From: Desulfoluna butyratoxydans
GTDB lineage: Bacteria > Desulfobacterota > Desulfobacteria > Desulfobacterales > Desulfolunaceae
NCBI RefSeq assembly: GCF_900699765.1
Contig: NZ_CAADHO010000002.1
Coordinates: 1 to 64,000 of the forward strand
Length of the DNA: 64,000 bases
Direction of reading: 5' to 3'
The first letter of the stretch is position 1. The number at the start of each line of letters is the position of its first letter. The notes beneath the pieces were generated by a model. The model had not been told where the DNA came from, made no database searches, and saw only the letters and a program-made list of their open reading frames with translations. The translations under genes and the position numbers were made by a program. Of this stretch, positions 30,344 to 38,464 are shown one piece after another.

Positions 30344-31396
30344 TTACTTCTGAGCATCCACCGCGCATGGGACCGATTCCGTTTCAAGGCCCATGCGGTC
30401 TGCCAGCCAGGCGTACCGCTGAGCAGGCACCACCAGTGTCCGCCCCGGGTGCAGGGCCATGAGCCGCCACACCGCTTCCTGGGGATCCACCAGGGAGTCG
30501 GGCAGATCCACCACGAGCCGTCCATCCCATCCGATACCACCGTAAACCATAACCTCGCAGGTCGATGAGGCTGTGCGCCCCCCGTTTCGCCCGGCCACGG
30601 TTGCCATCACCTCCGGCAGGCCACGGTCTCCTTCCACCCGCATGGACAGGGTGTAGGGAAGCCTTTCCTCAAAAAGGGGCGGTGGATTGCCCCGCCGACA
30701 CATAAAAGAGCCCAGGGCACAGGTGCGCCTCACCCGCGCTTCCAGCTCGGCGTTATCCAGGGCCGAGGCGTTCCACACCGTCACCCCGCCTCCGTGGTGC
30801 CAGAACACCACCTCCACCCCGCGGCGCACCAGGTCGATTTCGGCTTCGGCCATGTCCATGGCAAGCCGCAGGCGATCCCGGGTCAGGGGGCGCCCGGGAT
30901 CCCCCACGGCAACGGCCACCCGTTCCAGGATGGCCCTGGCCGCGTCCCCCACCGAAAAGGTCCCGCAGGGGAGATACATGTCGTAAAACCTGTGGTGGAG
31001 AAAACTCCGCCCGAACAGGCGCCTGCGACGCCTTACCCAGTTGCGACGCCCGGCCCCGGGGACATCGGCCATGAGGACCCGGAACACGGCCACGGGAAAC
31101 CGCTGAAGCAGGTGCCCCAGGTCCCCGTAAAAAATCCTCACGCCCCGCTCCAGGGCCGATGCCATGGCCCGGCACAGCCGAGCCCTTGCGCATGCACGCT
31201 CCTTGACCATGCGATCTGCCAGGGGGTGAACGCCGAAAAGCGCCCACGACAGGGACAGGTGCCCCCCGCCCCCATGGGCCGCCATGGCAATGAGTTCGTC
31301 ATCTCCCATGGCAACTCCGCCGGTCTCCCGCTCCAGATGCCGGACCAGCGCCCGGACCTGCTCGTTTTCACCGCCTGAAATCACAATGGCCGTCAT
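30344..31396 (-). CDS. cytidylate-kinase-like protein, probably non-catalytic
   Basis: 350 residues, no clear enzyme call. The first 165 (MTAIVISGGENEQVRALVRHL..., DDELIAMAA, ERGVRIFYGDLGHLL, VFRVLMADV) match the layout of the N-terminal domain of the 37165 product (ITITNGAFSQAGAIVDALS, DREIITLTA, EGDIILHGLSGHLV, VLRTLIITD), which resembles cytidylate-kinase-like domains. The glycine-rich phosphate loop is not intact, so I infer a ligand-binding or regulatory role. The C-terminal part (about 170-350) has no recognised fold. It starts the minus arm of the island, divergent from the PAS activator. Confidence 0.5.
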   Translation of the reverse strand: MTAIVISGGENEQVRALVRHLERETGGVAMGDDELIAMAAHGGGGHLSLSWALFGVHPLADRMVKERACARARLCRAMASALERGVRIFYGDLGHLLQRFPVAVFRVLMADVPGAGRRNWVRRRRRLFGRSFLHHRFYDMYLPCGTFSVGDAARAILERVAVAVGDPGRPLTRDRLRLAMDMAEAEIDLVRRGVEVVFWHHGGGVTVWNASALDNAELEARVRRTCALGSFMCRRGNPPPLFEERLPYTLSMRVEGDRGLPEVMATVAGRNGGRTASSTCEVMVYGGIGWDGRLVVDLPDSLVDPQEAVWRLMALHPGRTLVVPAQRYAWLADRMGLETESVPCAVDAQK

Positions 31397-31739
31397 ATGT
31401 ATTCTTCCTCCGCCCTGTAAATCGGTGTGTGCCGGTGCGTGTCGTGCCCGGGCACGGCACCCTCACGGTGCCTTGCCTGCCCGGAGCCGGCGTTCCATGG
31501 CTCTCATGGTGAGCAAGACCCATGCCAGCATCCCCCACCTGAAATCCTTTGAAAATTTCCGATGGAGCAGGGTGGTTTCGGGCTTCAGGTTTACACAGTG
31601 GAAACTTTTCTGACACCCTTTTTTCCCGGGAGCCCGCCGTTTACATTCCCCTTGACACCACCTCCCGGGTAGGCAAAGGATAAGGGGCGTGATCACACCA
31701 CCGGCCCAGGTGCTGACCCAACAGACAAAGGAGTCCCCC
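31397..31739. promoter_or_regulatory. divergent intergenic region between the two arms of the island
   Basis: 343 bases. Notable: a perfect 14-bp palindrome CGTGCCCGGGCACG (31443-31456) followed by GGCACC/GGTGCC (31456-31472), likely a shared operator or structured leader. TTGACA occurs near 31654-31660 but without a well-spaced -10. No -24/-12 promoter was found in either direction. Two overlapping frames (about 31284-31613 and 31463-31762) are not gene-like. Confidence 0.45.
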
Positions 31740-33140
31740 ATGCCCATCCCCACTCCGGCCATCGTTCACCTTCTCTCCTCCGAACTCTCCTTCGGCCGGT
31801 TCATGGATGAAATCCCCCTGGCCACGGCGGTGATGGACAAGGACTTAAACATTGTCTGGCTCAACCGCGCCTTTGAGGCCCTCACCGGCTTTTCCCGACG
31901 CGACGCCTACGGCATGCCGTGCCGCCACGTGGTAAGAAGCCGTGCCTGTGTGGAGAGCTGCCCCAGGCAAAACGGGGTGGTCACGGCCCCGGCCCCCTGC
32001 GAAAGCGACATCATCAACCGGGACCGGGTACGCCTGCCCGTCAAGCTGAGCCTGGCCCCCCTCACCGATGCCAACGGCAACCACACCGGATACATGGAGA
32101 CCATCGAGGACCTGCGGGCGGTCCGAAGCCTGGACAGCCAGAAAAGCCAGGCCTTCAGCTTCGAAGGGATCATCGGCCGCAGCGAAAAGATGGACAAGAT
32201 CTTCCAGACCCTGCCCATCCTCGCCCAGAGCGACGCCTCCATTCTCATCACCGGGGAGACCGGCACGGGCAAGGACGTGGTGGCCGAAGCCATCCACCAG
32301 ACCTCCCTCCGGGCCGGGGGGCCCTTTGTCAAGGTCAACTGCGGAGCCCTTCCCGAGACCCTTCTGGAAAGCGAGCTCTTCGGCCACGCCAAGGGCGCCT
32401 TTACCGGTGCCGTGGAAAACAAGCCCGGCCGGTTCCGCATGGCCCACAACGGCACCCTCTTCCTCACGGAGGTGGGGGATCTTCCCCTGGCCCTGCAGGT
32501 GAAGCTGCTCACCTTCCTGGACGACCAGGTGATCTACCCCCTGGGCGAAACCCGCCCCTTCCACGCCAACGTCCGCGTCATCGCCGCCACCCACCGCAAC
32601 CTGGAGCAGATGGTGGCCGACGGCACCTTTCGCCAGGACCTGCTCTTCCGCCTCAACGTGGCCCGGGTCCACCTGCCCCCCTTACGGGAGCGCAAAGGGG
32701 ACATCCGCATTCTTCTGGACCACTTTCTGGAGATCTACCGGCGCCAGCTCGGCAAGCGGGTCACCGGGTTTTCCCGGGACGCCCTGGCCCTGCTCGCCCA
32801 TTACCGGTTCACCGGCAACATCCGGGAGCTGCGAAACATCGTGGAGTTTGCCGTCAACATGGCAACGGAGCCCACCATCGACGTGGAGTCCCTGCCCGCG
32901 TACCTCTTGGAAGGGCCGCCCCAGACCCCGCTGCCGGAGACGCCCGACCCGTCGTCCCCCACCGCCCCCGACGCTCCGACGCCCCAGGCCGCCCCCCGCA
33001 CCTGGGCCACGGCCGAACGGGAGATGATCCTCGACGCCCTCCAAAGGGCCCGGGGCAAGCGACAGGAGGCGGCCAAGGCCCTGGGCTGGGGCCGCAGCAC
33101 CCTTTGGCGCAAAATGAAACAATATGGCATCAATGAATAG
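31740..33140 (+). CDS. PAS-domain sigma-54 transcriptional activator
   Basis: 466 residues. An N-terminal PAS domain (about 15-130) carries a cysteine cluster C61-C70-C74 (GMPCRHVVRSRACVESCP), a pattern seen in redox- or ligand-sensing sigma-54 activators. The AAA+ domain has Walker A GETGTGKD (172-179) and GAFTGA (219-224), but Walker B reads LFLTEVGD, with Thr243 in place of the magnesium-coordinating Asp. A proline-rich linker leads to a Fis-type helix-turn-helix (KRQEAAKALGWGRSTLWRKMKQYGI). The ATG at 31740 follows AAAGGAG. It is first in the plus arm and likely acts on nearby -24/-12 promoters. Confidence 0.93.
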   Translation: MPIPTPAIVHLLSSELSFGRFMDEIPLATAVMDKDLNIVWLNRAFEALTGFSRRDAYGMPCRHVVRSRACVESCPRQNGVVTAPAPCESDIINRDRVRLPVKLSLAPLTDANGNHTGYMETIEDLRAVRSLDSQKSQAFSFEGIIGRSEKMDKIFQTLPILAQSDASILITGETGTGKDVVAEAIHQTSLRAGGPFVKVNCGALPETLLESELFGHAKGAFTGAVENKPGRFRMAHNGTLFLTEVGDLPLALQVKLLTFLDDQVIYPLGETRPFHANVRVIAATHRNLEQMVADGTFRQDLLFRLNVARVHLPPLRERKGDIRILLDHFLEIYRRQLGKRVTGFSRDALALLAHYRFTGNIRELRNIVEFAVNMATEPTIDVESLPAYLLEGPPQTPLPETPDPSSPTAPDAPTPQAAPRTWATAEREMILDALQRARGKRQEAAKALGWGRSTLWRKMKQYGINE

Positions 33141-33158
33141 GCACGTGTTCAGGCTGGT

Positions 33159-33339
33159 GCCTCCGGCGGCCCTGCCGGGGGCCAAACTTTTGAAAAGTTT
33201 GACAAACAGGTTTTGCTCAATTTCACAGAAGCCTTCGCGGAAGCTCTCACCCTGAGGAACGAAGGGGAAAGGCTTTCGCAACCTGGGGTCCAGGGGTGAC
33301 GAAGCCACTTAGGCCAAAAATCCCCTGGCCGCCGGAGGC
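33159..33339. repeat. complete repeat element (D and A arms), 181 bp
   Basis: Boundary GCCTCCGGCGG (33159-33169), D arm with CAAACTTTTGAAAAGTTTG, then the constant-loop stem GCGGAAGC (33237-33244)/GCTTTCGC (33272-33279) with CCC/GGG and loop TGAGGAACGAA (33253-33263), a CCAGGGG...CCCCTGG pairing, and CCGCCGGAGGC (33329-33339). It follows the PAS activator stop by 18 bases. Confidence 0.85.
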
Positions 33340-33464
33340 AGGCTTTTCCATGCACTTCAACCATAGAAGGCAATACGGTTAAGTCGACAATGAGCAAGCA
33401 GCAGCAACGTATCCTGTGACGTCGAAGCTTGTGAACCAGTCGGCACAAACCATCAGCGTTTATG

Positions 33465-33567
33465 TCGGGCGCAGCCCGAGCCGAAGGCCCTTGCGCTTTG
33501 ACCCGAGGAACGAGGGGCAAAGCAAGGGCAATAAGCTTTCGAGGTGGCTCACCTCGCCGCCGGAGGC
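33465..33567. repeat. partial repeat element (constant-loop stem plus B hairpin)
   Basis: Small hairpin TCGGGC/GCCCGA (33465-33479); constant-loop stem GCCCTT/AAGGGC (33487-33492, 33524-33529), GCTTTG/CAAAGC (33495-33500, 33518-33523), CCC/GGG and loop GAGGAACGA (33505-33513); B hairpin CGAGGTG/CACCTCG; boundary CCGCCGGAGGC (33557-33567). The rest of the 33141-33631 gap (33340-33464, 33568-33631) shows no gene. Confidence 0.8.
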
Positions 33568-33631
33568 ACGCTTTAACGCAAACACTTTAAGCGCTTGAAA
33601 CAATTTAAAACCCTATGATACAGTTTTCCCT

Positions 33632-33997
33632 ATGTTAACAAAGATCCTCATCCCCATCGCCGCCGATGAGGTGGCCCCCCGCTTTGACCTGGCCGCCGAG
33701 GTGCACATCGTCACCCTGCTCCGGGGCGGCGACACCGAGGACAAGACCGTGGTGCTGCCCCAGGCCTCTGCGGAAAAGCTCTGCCATCTCATCCTCACCG
33801 AGAACATCACCTGCGTGATCTGCGGGGCCATCGAGGAAGAGTACTTCCAATTCCTTGCCTGGAAAAAGATCACCGTCATCGATGCTGTGGCCGGGCCGTG
33901 GGAAAAGGCCCTCATCCGCCACCTTCAAGGGGACCTCTCCGAAGGGGAGATGCTCTTCGACCGCATTGTGGAGGGACGCCATGTGGACCATCCGTAG
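33632..33997 (+). CDS. NifX/dinitrogenase-cofactor-like domain protein
   Basis: 121 residues. The N-terminus (KILIPIAADEVAPRFDLAAEVHIV) follows the pattern of the NifX/NifB C-terminal domain family (I..P....V..RFD.A), and ENITCVICGAIEEEYFQFLAWKKITVID fits its second half. Relatives bind metal clusters or act as small sensors. No nitrogen-fixation genes are near. Its end overlaps the histidine kinase start by 17 bases, so the two are coupled and it may be a sensory partner of that kinase. No clear Shine-Dalgarno; TATGAT lies 13-18 bases upstream of ATG, so a very short or leaderless transcript is possible. Confidence 0.65.
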   Translation: MLTKILIPIAADEVAPRFDLAAEVHIVTLLRGGDTEDKTVVLPQASAEKLCHLILTENITCVICGAIEEEYFQFLAWKKITVIDAVAGPWEKALIRHLQGDLSEGEMLFDRIVEGRHVDHP

Positions 33998-35717
33998 CTT
34001 CATCGACAAGATCGATGACCTGTTCAGCCGGGGAGCCGACTCTCCGGGCCACTACCGGAACCTCACCCGCAACATCATCATCACCATGCTGGTGGTCACC
34101 ATCACCCCCTTGACCGTCATGGGGATTCTCAACCACTTTCAATACGGACGCCACCTGCAAAACGAGCTCATCACCCCCCTGGCCAACACGGTGAGCAAAG
34201 CCAAGCACTCCTTTGAGCTCTTTTTTGAAGAGCGCCTCTCCACGGTGCGGTTCATCGCCAACGCCTACGACTTCGAGGAGCTCAACGACAGCCGGACCCT
34301 GCACCACCTCCTGCGGATCCTGAAAACAGAGCTGGGCGGGTTTGTGGACCTGGCCATCATCAACGCCGACGGGGACCTGGTGAGCTACGCCGGACCATAC
34401 AACCTGGCGGGCAAAAATTACGCCAGCCAGCGTTCCTTCCAGGAGGTGCTGGTCAAGGGCTCGTACATCAGCAACGTCTTCATGGGCCACCGCCAGCTTC
34501 CCCACATTGTGCTGGCCGTGCAGCGGTATACCGACGACGGCACCAACTGGATCATCCGGGCCACCATCGACACGGAACGCTTCTACACCCTGTTGGGAAG
34601 CCTGAGGCTCTCTCCCCAGAGCGACGCCTTTCTCGTCAACTCCGAAGGGATCATGCAGACCAACTCCGCCCTGTACGGCAAAACCCTCAAGGCCTGCCGC
34701 CTCACCATCCCCACGGGCACCCGGAGCACCTTTGTGTCGGAGACCACCGACCCCGACGGCCGCCAGATCCTTCTGGCCTGCTCCGGCTTCAACAACGCCG
34801 ATTACGTTCTTGTCATTGCCAAGCCGCGCTCCGTGGTGCTGAGGTCCTGGTATGCCCTGAAGTCCGACGCCCTTCTGGTCTATGCCTTGAGCCTTCTGGT
34901 GATCATCTTCATGGTGGTGAAGATGACCGGCACCCTGGTGAGGCGCATCAAAGAGTCGGACGAGCGCCGGGAGACGGCTCTCACCGAGCTGCAGCACAAC
35001 CAGAAGCTCTCCTCCATCGGCCGCCTGGCCGCAGGGGTGGCCCACGAGATCAACAACCCCCTTGCCATCATCAACGAAAAGGCAGGCCTCATGAACGACC
35101 TGGTGGCCGCCGGGGAAGACTTCCCCCACCGGAAGCGCCTGGCAGAGCTCACCGAGGCCATCATCGGCTCGGTCTCCCGCTGCAAGACCATCACCCACCG
35201 CCTCCTGGGCTTTGCCCGTAAACTCGACACCCTCATGGAGCCCCTCTCCATCAATGAGATATTAAAAGAGGTCATGGGCTTTCTGGAACGGGAAGCCCTC
35301 TATCGCCAGCTGGACGTCAGCATTGACCTGGACCCGTCCCTTGCCGACATTCTCTCGGACCGGGGGCAGCTCCAACAGGTCTTTCTCAACCTGCTCACCA
35401 ACGCCTTTGCCGCCGTGGAAGACGGCGGCACTGTCAGGCTCGCCTCCATGCCCGCCCAGGGGAAGGGGGTCACGGTCACGGTCGCGGACAACGGCTGCGG
35501 CATGACCGAGGATGTGGCCAAACGCATCTTCGACCCCTTCTTCTCCACCAAGAAAGGCAACGGCACCGGCCTGGGCCTCTCCATCACCTACGGCATCCTC
35601 AAGAAACTCGGGGGCACCATCACATTGAACACCCGGCAGGGGGAAGGCACCACCTTCACGGTGACGCTGCCTGACAAGCCCCCGGCCGACACACAAAAAG
35701 GAGGACCCACCCCATGA
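33981..35717 (+). CDS. membrane-bound sensor histidine kinase
   Basis: About 578 residues. Membrane helix near 30-48, an extracytoplasmic Cache-like sensor (about 50-290; FVDLAIINADGDLVSYAGPYNLAGKNYASQ, WIIRATIDTERFYTLL), a second helix (LLVYALSLLVIIFMVV), then H-box GVAHEINNPLAIINEKAGL, N box QQVFLNLLTNAFAAV and G boxes DNGCGMTED and GNGTGLGLS. The ATG at 33981 follows GGAGGGACGCC; upstream codons lie within the NifX-like gene. Its sensor is clearly like that of the 24966 kinase, so they are probably paralogues. The stop overlaps the next receiver start. Confidence 0.94.
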   Translation: MWTIRSFIDKIDDLFSRGADSPGHYRNLTRNIIITMLVVTITPLTVMGILNHFQYGRHLQNELITPLANTVSKAKHSFELFFEERLSTVRFIANAYDFEELNDSRTLHHLLRILKTELGGFVDLAIINADGDLVSYAGPYNLAGKNYASQRSFQEVLVKGSYISNVFMGHRQLPHIVLAVQRYTDDGTNWIIRATIDTERFYTLLGSLRLSPQSDAFLVNSEGIMQTNSALYGKTLKACRLTIPTGTRSTFVSETTDPDGRQILLACSGFNNADYVLVIAKPRSVVLRSWYALKSDALLVYALSLLVIIFMVVKMTGTLVRRIKESDERRETALTELQHNQKLSSIGRLAAGVAHEINNPLAIINEKAGLMNDLVAAGEDFPHRKRLAELTEAIIGSVSRCKTITHRLLGFARKLDTLMEPLSINEILKEVMGFLEREALYRQLDVSIDLDPSLADILSDRGQLQQVFLNLLTNAFAAVEDGGTVRLASMPAQGKGVTVTVADNGCGMTEDVAKRIFDPFFSTKKGNGTGLGLSITYGILKKLGGTITLNTRQGEGTTFTVTLPDKPPADTQKGGPTP

Positions 35718-36076
35718 CCACCCATGTCCTGCTGATTGACGATGAACAGGAATTTGTCACCACCCTGGCCGAGCGCCTCGATATCAGGGGATTTGCAACC
35801 GCCACGGCCCAAGACGGTGACACAGGCCTGAGCCTCATCCGCCAGAAGGCCTTTGACGTGGTGATTCTGGACCTGCTCATGCCGGGCATGAACGGCCTGG
35901 AGACCCTGAAACATATCCGCCACATCGCCCCGGACCTGCCCGTGATCCTTCTCACCGGCCACGGCTCCACCCGGGAGGGCATGGAAGGAATGCGCCTGGG
36001 CGCCGTGGACTACCTCATGAAACCCCTGGCCATCGAAGACCTCCTGGACAAGCTCAAGGAGGTTGTCGCATCATGA
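35714..36076 (+). CDS. single-domain response regulator
   Basis: 120 residues, a receiver domain only: acidic D9/D10, phospho-acceptor D53 (VILDLLMPGMNG), T81 and K103. It overlaps the kinase stop (ATGA) and the next gene start, so all three are translationally coupled. With no output domain it probably passes phosphate on or acts by protein contact. Confidence 0.93.
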   Translation: MTTHVLLIDDEQEFVTTLAERLDIRGFATATAQDGDTGLSLIRQKAFDVVILDLLMPGMNGLETLKHIRHIAPDLPVILLTGHGSTREGMEGMRLGAVDYLMKPLAIEDLLDKLKEVVAS

Positions 36077-36675
36077 GCCTGACCCCGGACCAGGAGACCA
36101 CGGCCCTCATGGGGGCCGTCACCGCCCCTGCCACCCACGACCTCATGAACGTGCTGGCCATCATCAATGAACACGCGGGGCTCCTCTCGGACCTTCTCCA
36201 TCTTAAGGGCAGCGGCGGGCTCCCACCGGAACAGCTGGAAAAGAGCCTCGCCGCCGTGGAGGCCCAGGTGGCCCGGGGCCGGGAGCTCCTCGCCCGGCTC
36301 AACAGCCTGGCCCACGCCCCGGATCCCGGTCCCGGCGGCCCTGCCGATGCCGGGGCCGCCCTGGAGGAGGTGGTCTGCCTCACCCGGCGACGGTTCCACG
36401 GACGACTCACCGCACCCGCCCCCTCCGCCACGGTCCAGGCCGACCCCATGAAGCTGCGGCTGCTCATCTTTCGCCTCCTGGAAGCCGCAAGGCACCCTCA
36501 GCAGGCCCGGGAAACAGACATCACACCAACCCTTGGCGAGTCTACCCTTGCCCTCACCTTTCAGGGCCACGATGCCATGGAACTGCCCGGGGCTTTAAGC
36601 GCCCTGGCCCAGGACCTCGGCGGTTCCCTCTCCCACACCCACCACACCCTTTGCCTCACCCTGAAACGGGGTTAG
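36073..36675 (+). CDS. degenerate histidine-kinase-like protein (DHp domain without ATPase motifs)
   Basis: 200 residues. Residues 20-42 (ATHDLMNVLAIINEHAGLLSDLL) align by eye with the phosphorylation helix of the kinase two genes upstream (AHEINNPLAIINEKAGLMNDLV), with His22 at the phospho-accepting place. The region where the ATP-binding N and G boxes should be keeps only a weak outline and no DxGxG or GTGLGL motif. I infer a phosphotransfer or phosphatase partner for the adjacent receiver rather than an active kinase. Proline/alanine-rich low-complexity stretches occur at about 100-120. Confidence 0.55.
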   Translation: MSLTPDQETTALMGAVTAPATHDLMNVLAIINEHAGLLSDLLHLKGSGGLPPEQLEKSLAAVEAQVARGRELLARLNSLAHAPDPGPGGPADAGAALEEVVCLTRRRFHGRLTAPAPSATVQADPMKLRLLIFRLLEAARHPQQARETDITPTLGESTLALTFQGHDAMELPGALSALAQDLGGSLSHTHHTLCLTLKRG

Positions 36676-36684
36676 CCCCTCTTT

Positions 36685-36838
36685 GCCTCCGGCGGCCCTG
36701 CCGGGGGCCAAACTTTTAAAAAGTTTGATAAACAGATCTTAAGAAAGCCTTTCCAGGCTCCGCAGAAATAATTTCCACTTTTTGCATTACAAAAGTTTTT
36801 TGCGGAGCTTTTTTCCAAAAAAGCGACCCGCCGGAGGC
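36685..36838. repeat. complete repeat element (D and C arms), 154 bp
   Basis: Boundary GCCTCCGGCGG (36685-36695), D arm with CAAACTTTTAAAAAGTTTG, a spacer, C arm (TTTTTTGCGGAGCTTTTTTC then AAAAAAGCGACC) and boundary CCGCCGGAGGC (36828-36838). It lies 10 bases past the stop of the degenerate kinase gene. The arm set mirrors the 26783-26940 element in opposite order. Confidence 0.85.
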
Positions 36839-36988
36839 AAGGGTGGCGAAAGCACCTGGAAACCCCAATGGCTAAGGCGGATTAAACATTTGGCCACCGG
36901 GCAGAGTCGTTGGGGGCATGTTTGAGGTACACAGCCACCATTGAACGAACGGTGCCCTGCCCCGGCACACCCTTTATCGTACCGTATT

Positions 36989-37028
36989 GTTTCAAATTGT
37001 TTGTTTCATTTGGTTTCATTTTGTTTCT
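36989..37028 (+). promoter_or_regulatory. phased GTTTCA repeats, candidate upstream activator sites
   Basis: GTTTCA starts at 36989, 37003 and 37013, and GTTTCT at 37023. Spacings are 14, 10 and 10 bases, so the last three fall on one helix face. The array lies 65-105 bases upstream of the -24 element, a usual enhancer distance for sigma-54 activators. Binding by a particular regulator is inferred. Confidence 0.55.
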
Positions 37029-37092
37029 ATCAATATCTCCCACCCCACCCACCCGCCACACAACCCGCCGTTATAAATACACATTCCATACA

Positions 37093-37108
37093 TGGCACAC
37101 CCCTTGCA
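37093..37108 (+). promoter_or_regulatory. sigma-54 (-24/-12) promoter of the kinase-like/receiver/DASS2 operon
   Basis: TGGCACACCCCTTGCA matches the consensus TGGCAC(A/G)NNNNTTGCA at every conserved base, with GG and GC exactly 10 apart. The predicted start is about 46 bases before the ATG at 37165. Confidence 0.9.
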
Positions 37109-37164
37109 ATCCATCAATTTAACTGAATCAATTCATCAACAACCCACATTGCAAGGAGCCGCAT

Positions 37165-38397
37165 ATGCCTTCCATCACCATCACCAACGGCGCCTTCAGC
37201 CAAGCCGGAGCCATTGTCGACGCCCTCAGCAGCGCCACCGGCATGAAGGTATTCACGGACCGGGAGATCATCACCCTCACCGCCCAGCGCGAAGGGCTGA
37301 AGGAAGCCTCCCTCCTCAAGATCCTCAAAGGACAGACCCCCACCTTCAACACCTTTACCAAGGAGCGTGAAAAGAGCCTGGCTGCCGTCAAGCTCACCCT
37401 GGCCGAACTCCTGGCCGAAGGCGACATCATCCTCCATGGCTTGAGCGGCCACCTCGTCCCGGCCTCCCTCACCCCGGTGCTGCGCACCCTCATCATCACC
37501 GACAAAAAGCGACGCATTGAAAATGCCCGGGAGACCCGCAACATCACGGACAAAGAGGCCACCGCGCGGATCCAGGCCCTGGACGAGGCGGCCCAGCTCT
37601 GGTGCAGCGCCCTCCACGGCAAGAGCGCCTGGGATCCTGAGCTGTACGACGTGGTCATCCCCACGGACAAGACCCCGGTACCCGAGGCCTTGAGCCTCAT
37701 CACCGAGAGCCTCTCCCGCATTGAGGTGGATCCCGAAGAGGAGGCTCGGCTTGCAGCGGACTTCTCCCTGGCAGCCCGGGTGGAACAGGTCCTCGTCGAC
37801 ACCGGAGAGGGGCTCACCGCCGAGGCAAGGGACGGCCACGTGACCGTGACCATCAACAAAAACGTCCTCATGCTGGGAAAATTCAAACAGAAGGTGGAGG
37901 CAGACGCCGCGCGCATCAACGGGGTGACATCCGTGGAGACCCGTATCGGCAAGGGGTTCTACAAGGCCAATGTCATGTACGACTTCGACCTGCCCACCCC
38001 GCCCCGGGTCCTTCTGGTGGACGATGAAAAAGAGTTTGTCCAGACCCTGTCCGAGCGGCTCCGCATGCGGGAGATGACCACCTCTGTGGCCTATGGCGGG
38101 GAAGAGGCCCTGGCCATGGCCGGCAAGGAGGAGACCGACGTCATGGTCCTGGACCTCAAGATGCCCGGCGTCAACGGCTACGACGTGCTCAAGAACATGA
38201 AGGCCAATCGCCCCCACGTGGAGGTGATCATCCTCACGGGCCACGGTTCCGAAGAGGACCGCAAGCGCTGCCTTGCCATGGGGGCCTTTGCCTACCTGCA
38301 GAAACCCGCGGACATCGAGCGCCTCACCGAGACCATGAAAGCGGCCTACGACAAGATCCGGGCAAGCCGCGCTGAAAAGGCCCCGGCCAAAGCGTAA
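37165..38397 (+). CDS. three-part protein: cytidylate-kinase-like, BON-like and receiver domains
   Basis: 410 residues. Residues 1-185 resemble cytidylate-kinase-like proteins (ITITNGAFSQAGAIVDALS at the nucleotide-loop position; RRIENARETRNITDKEATARI; SAWDPELYDVVIPTD), though the loop lacks a standard GxGKS. Residues about 200-272 resemble a BON-type domain (VEQVLVDTGEGLTAEARDGHVTVTI...INGVTSVETRIGKG). Residues 280-400 are a receiver with phospho-acceptor D330 (MVLDLKMPGVNG). The ATG follows AAGGAG. It is first behind the sigma-54 promoter. I infer a signalling adaptor in which a nucleotide or related ligand modulates a receiver; no enzyme activity is claimed. Confidence 0.7.
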   Translation: MPSITITNGAFSQAGAIVDALSSATGMKVFTDREIITLTAQREGLKEASLLKILKGQTPTFNTFTKEREKSLAAVKLTLAELLAEGDIILHGLSGHLVPASLTPVLRTLIITDKKRRIENARETRNITDKEATARIQALDEAAQLWCSALHGKSAWDPELYDVVIPTDKTPVPEALSLITESLSRIEVDPEEEARLAADFSLAARVEQVLVDTGEGLTAEARDGHVTVTINKNVLMLGKFKQKVEADAARINGVTSVETRIGKGFYKANVMYDFDLPTPPRVLLVDDEKEFVQTLSERLRMREMTTSVAYGGEEALAMAGKEETDVMVLDLKMPGVNGYDVLKNMKANRPHVEVIILTGHGSEEDRKRCLAMGAFAYLQKPADIERLTETMKAAYDKIRASRAEKAPAKA

Positions 38398-38464
38398 GAG
38401 ACTGCGCATGGCGGCAACGCACCGCACCCTGCGCCGACACCTTAATTTGGAGGAGAAGCAAAAG

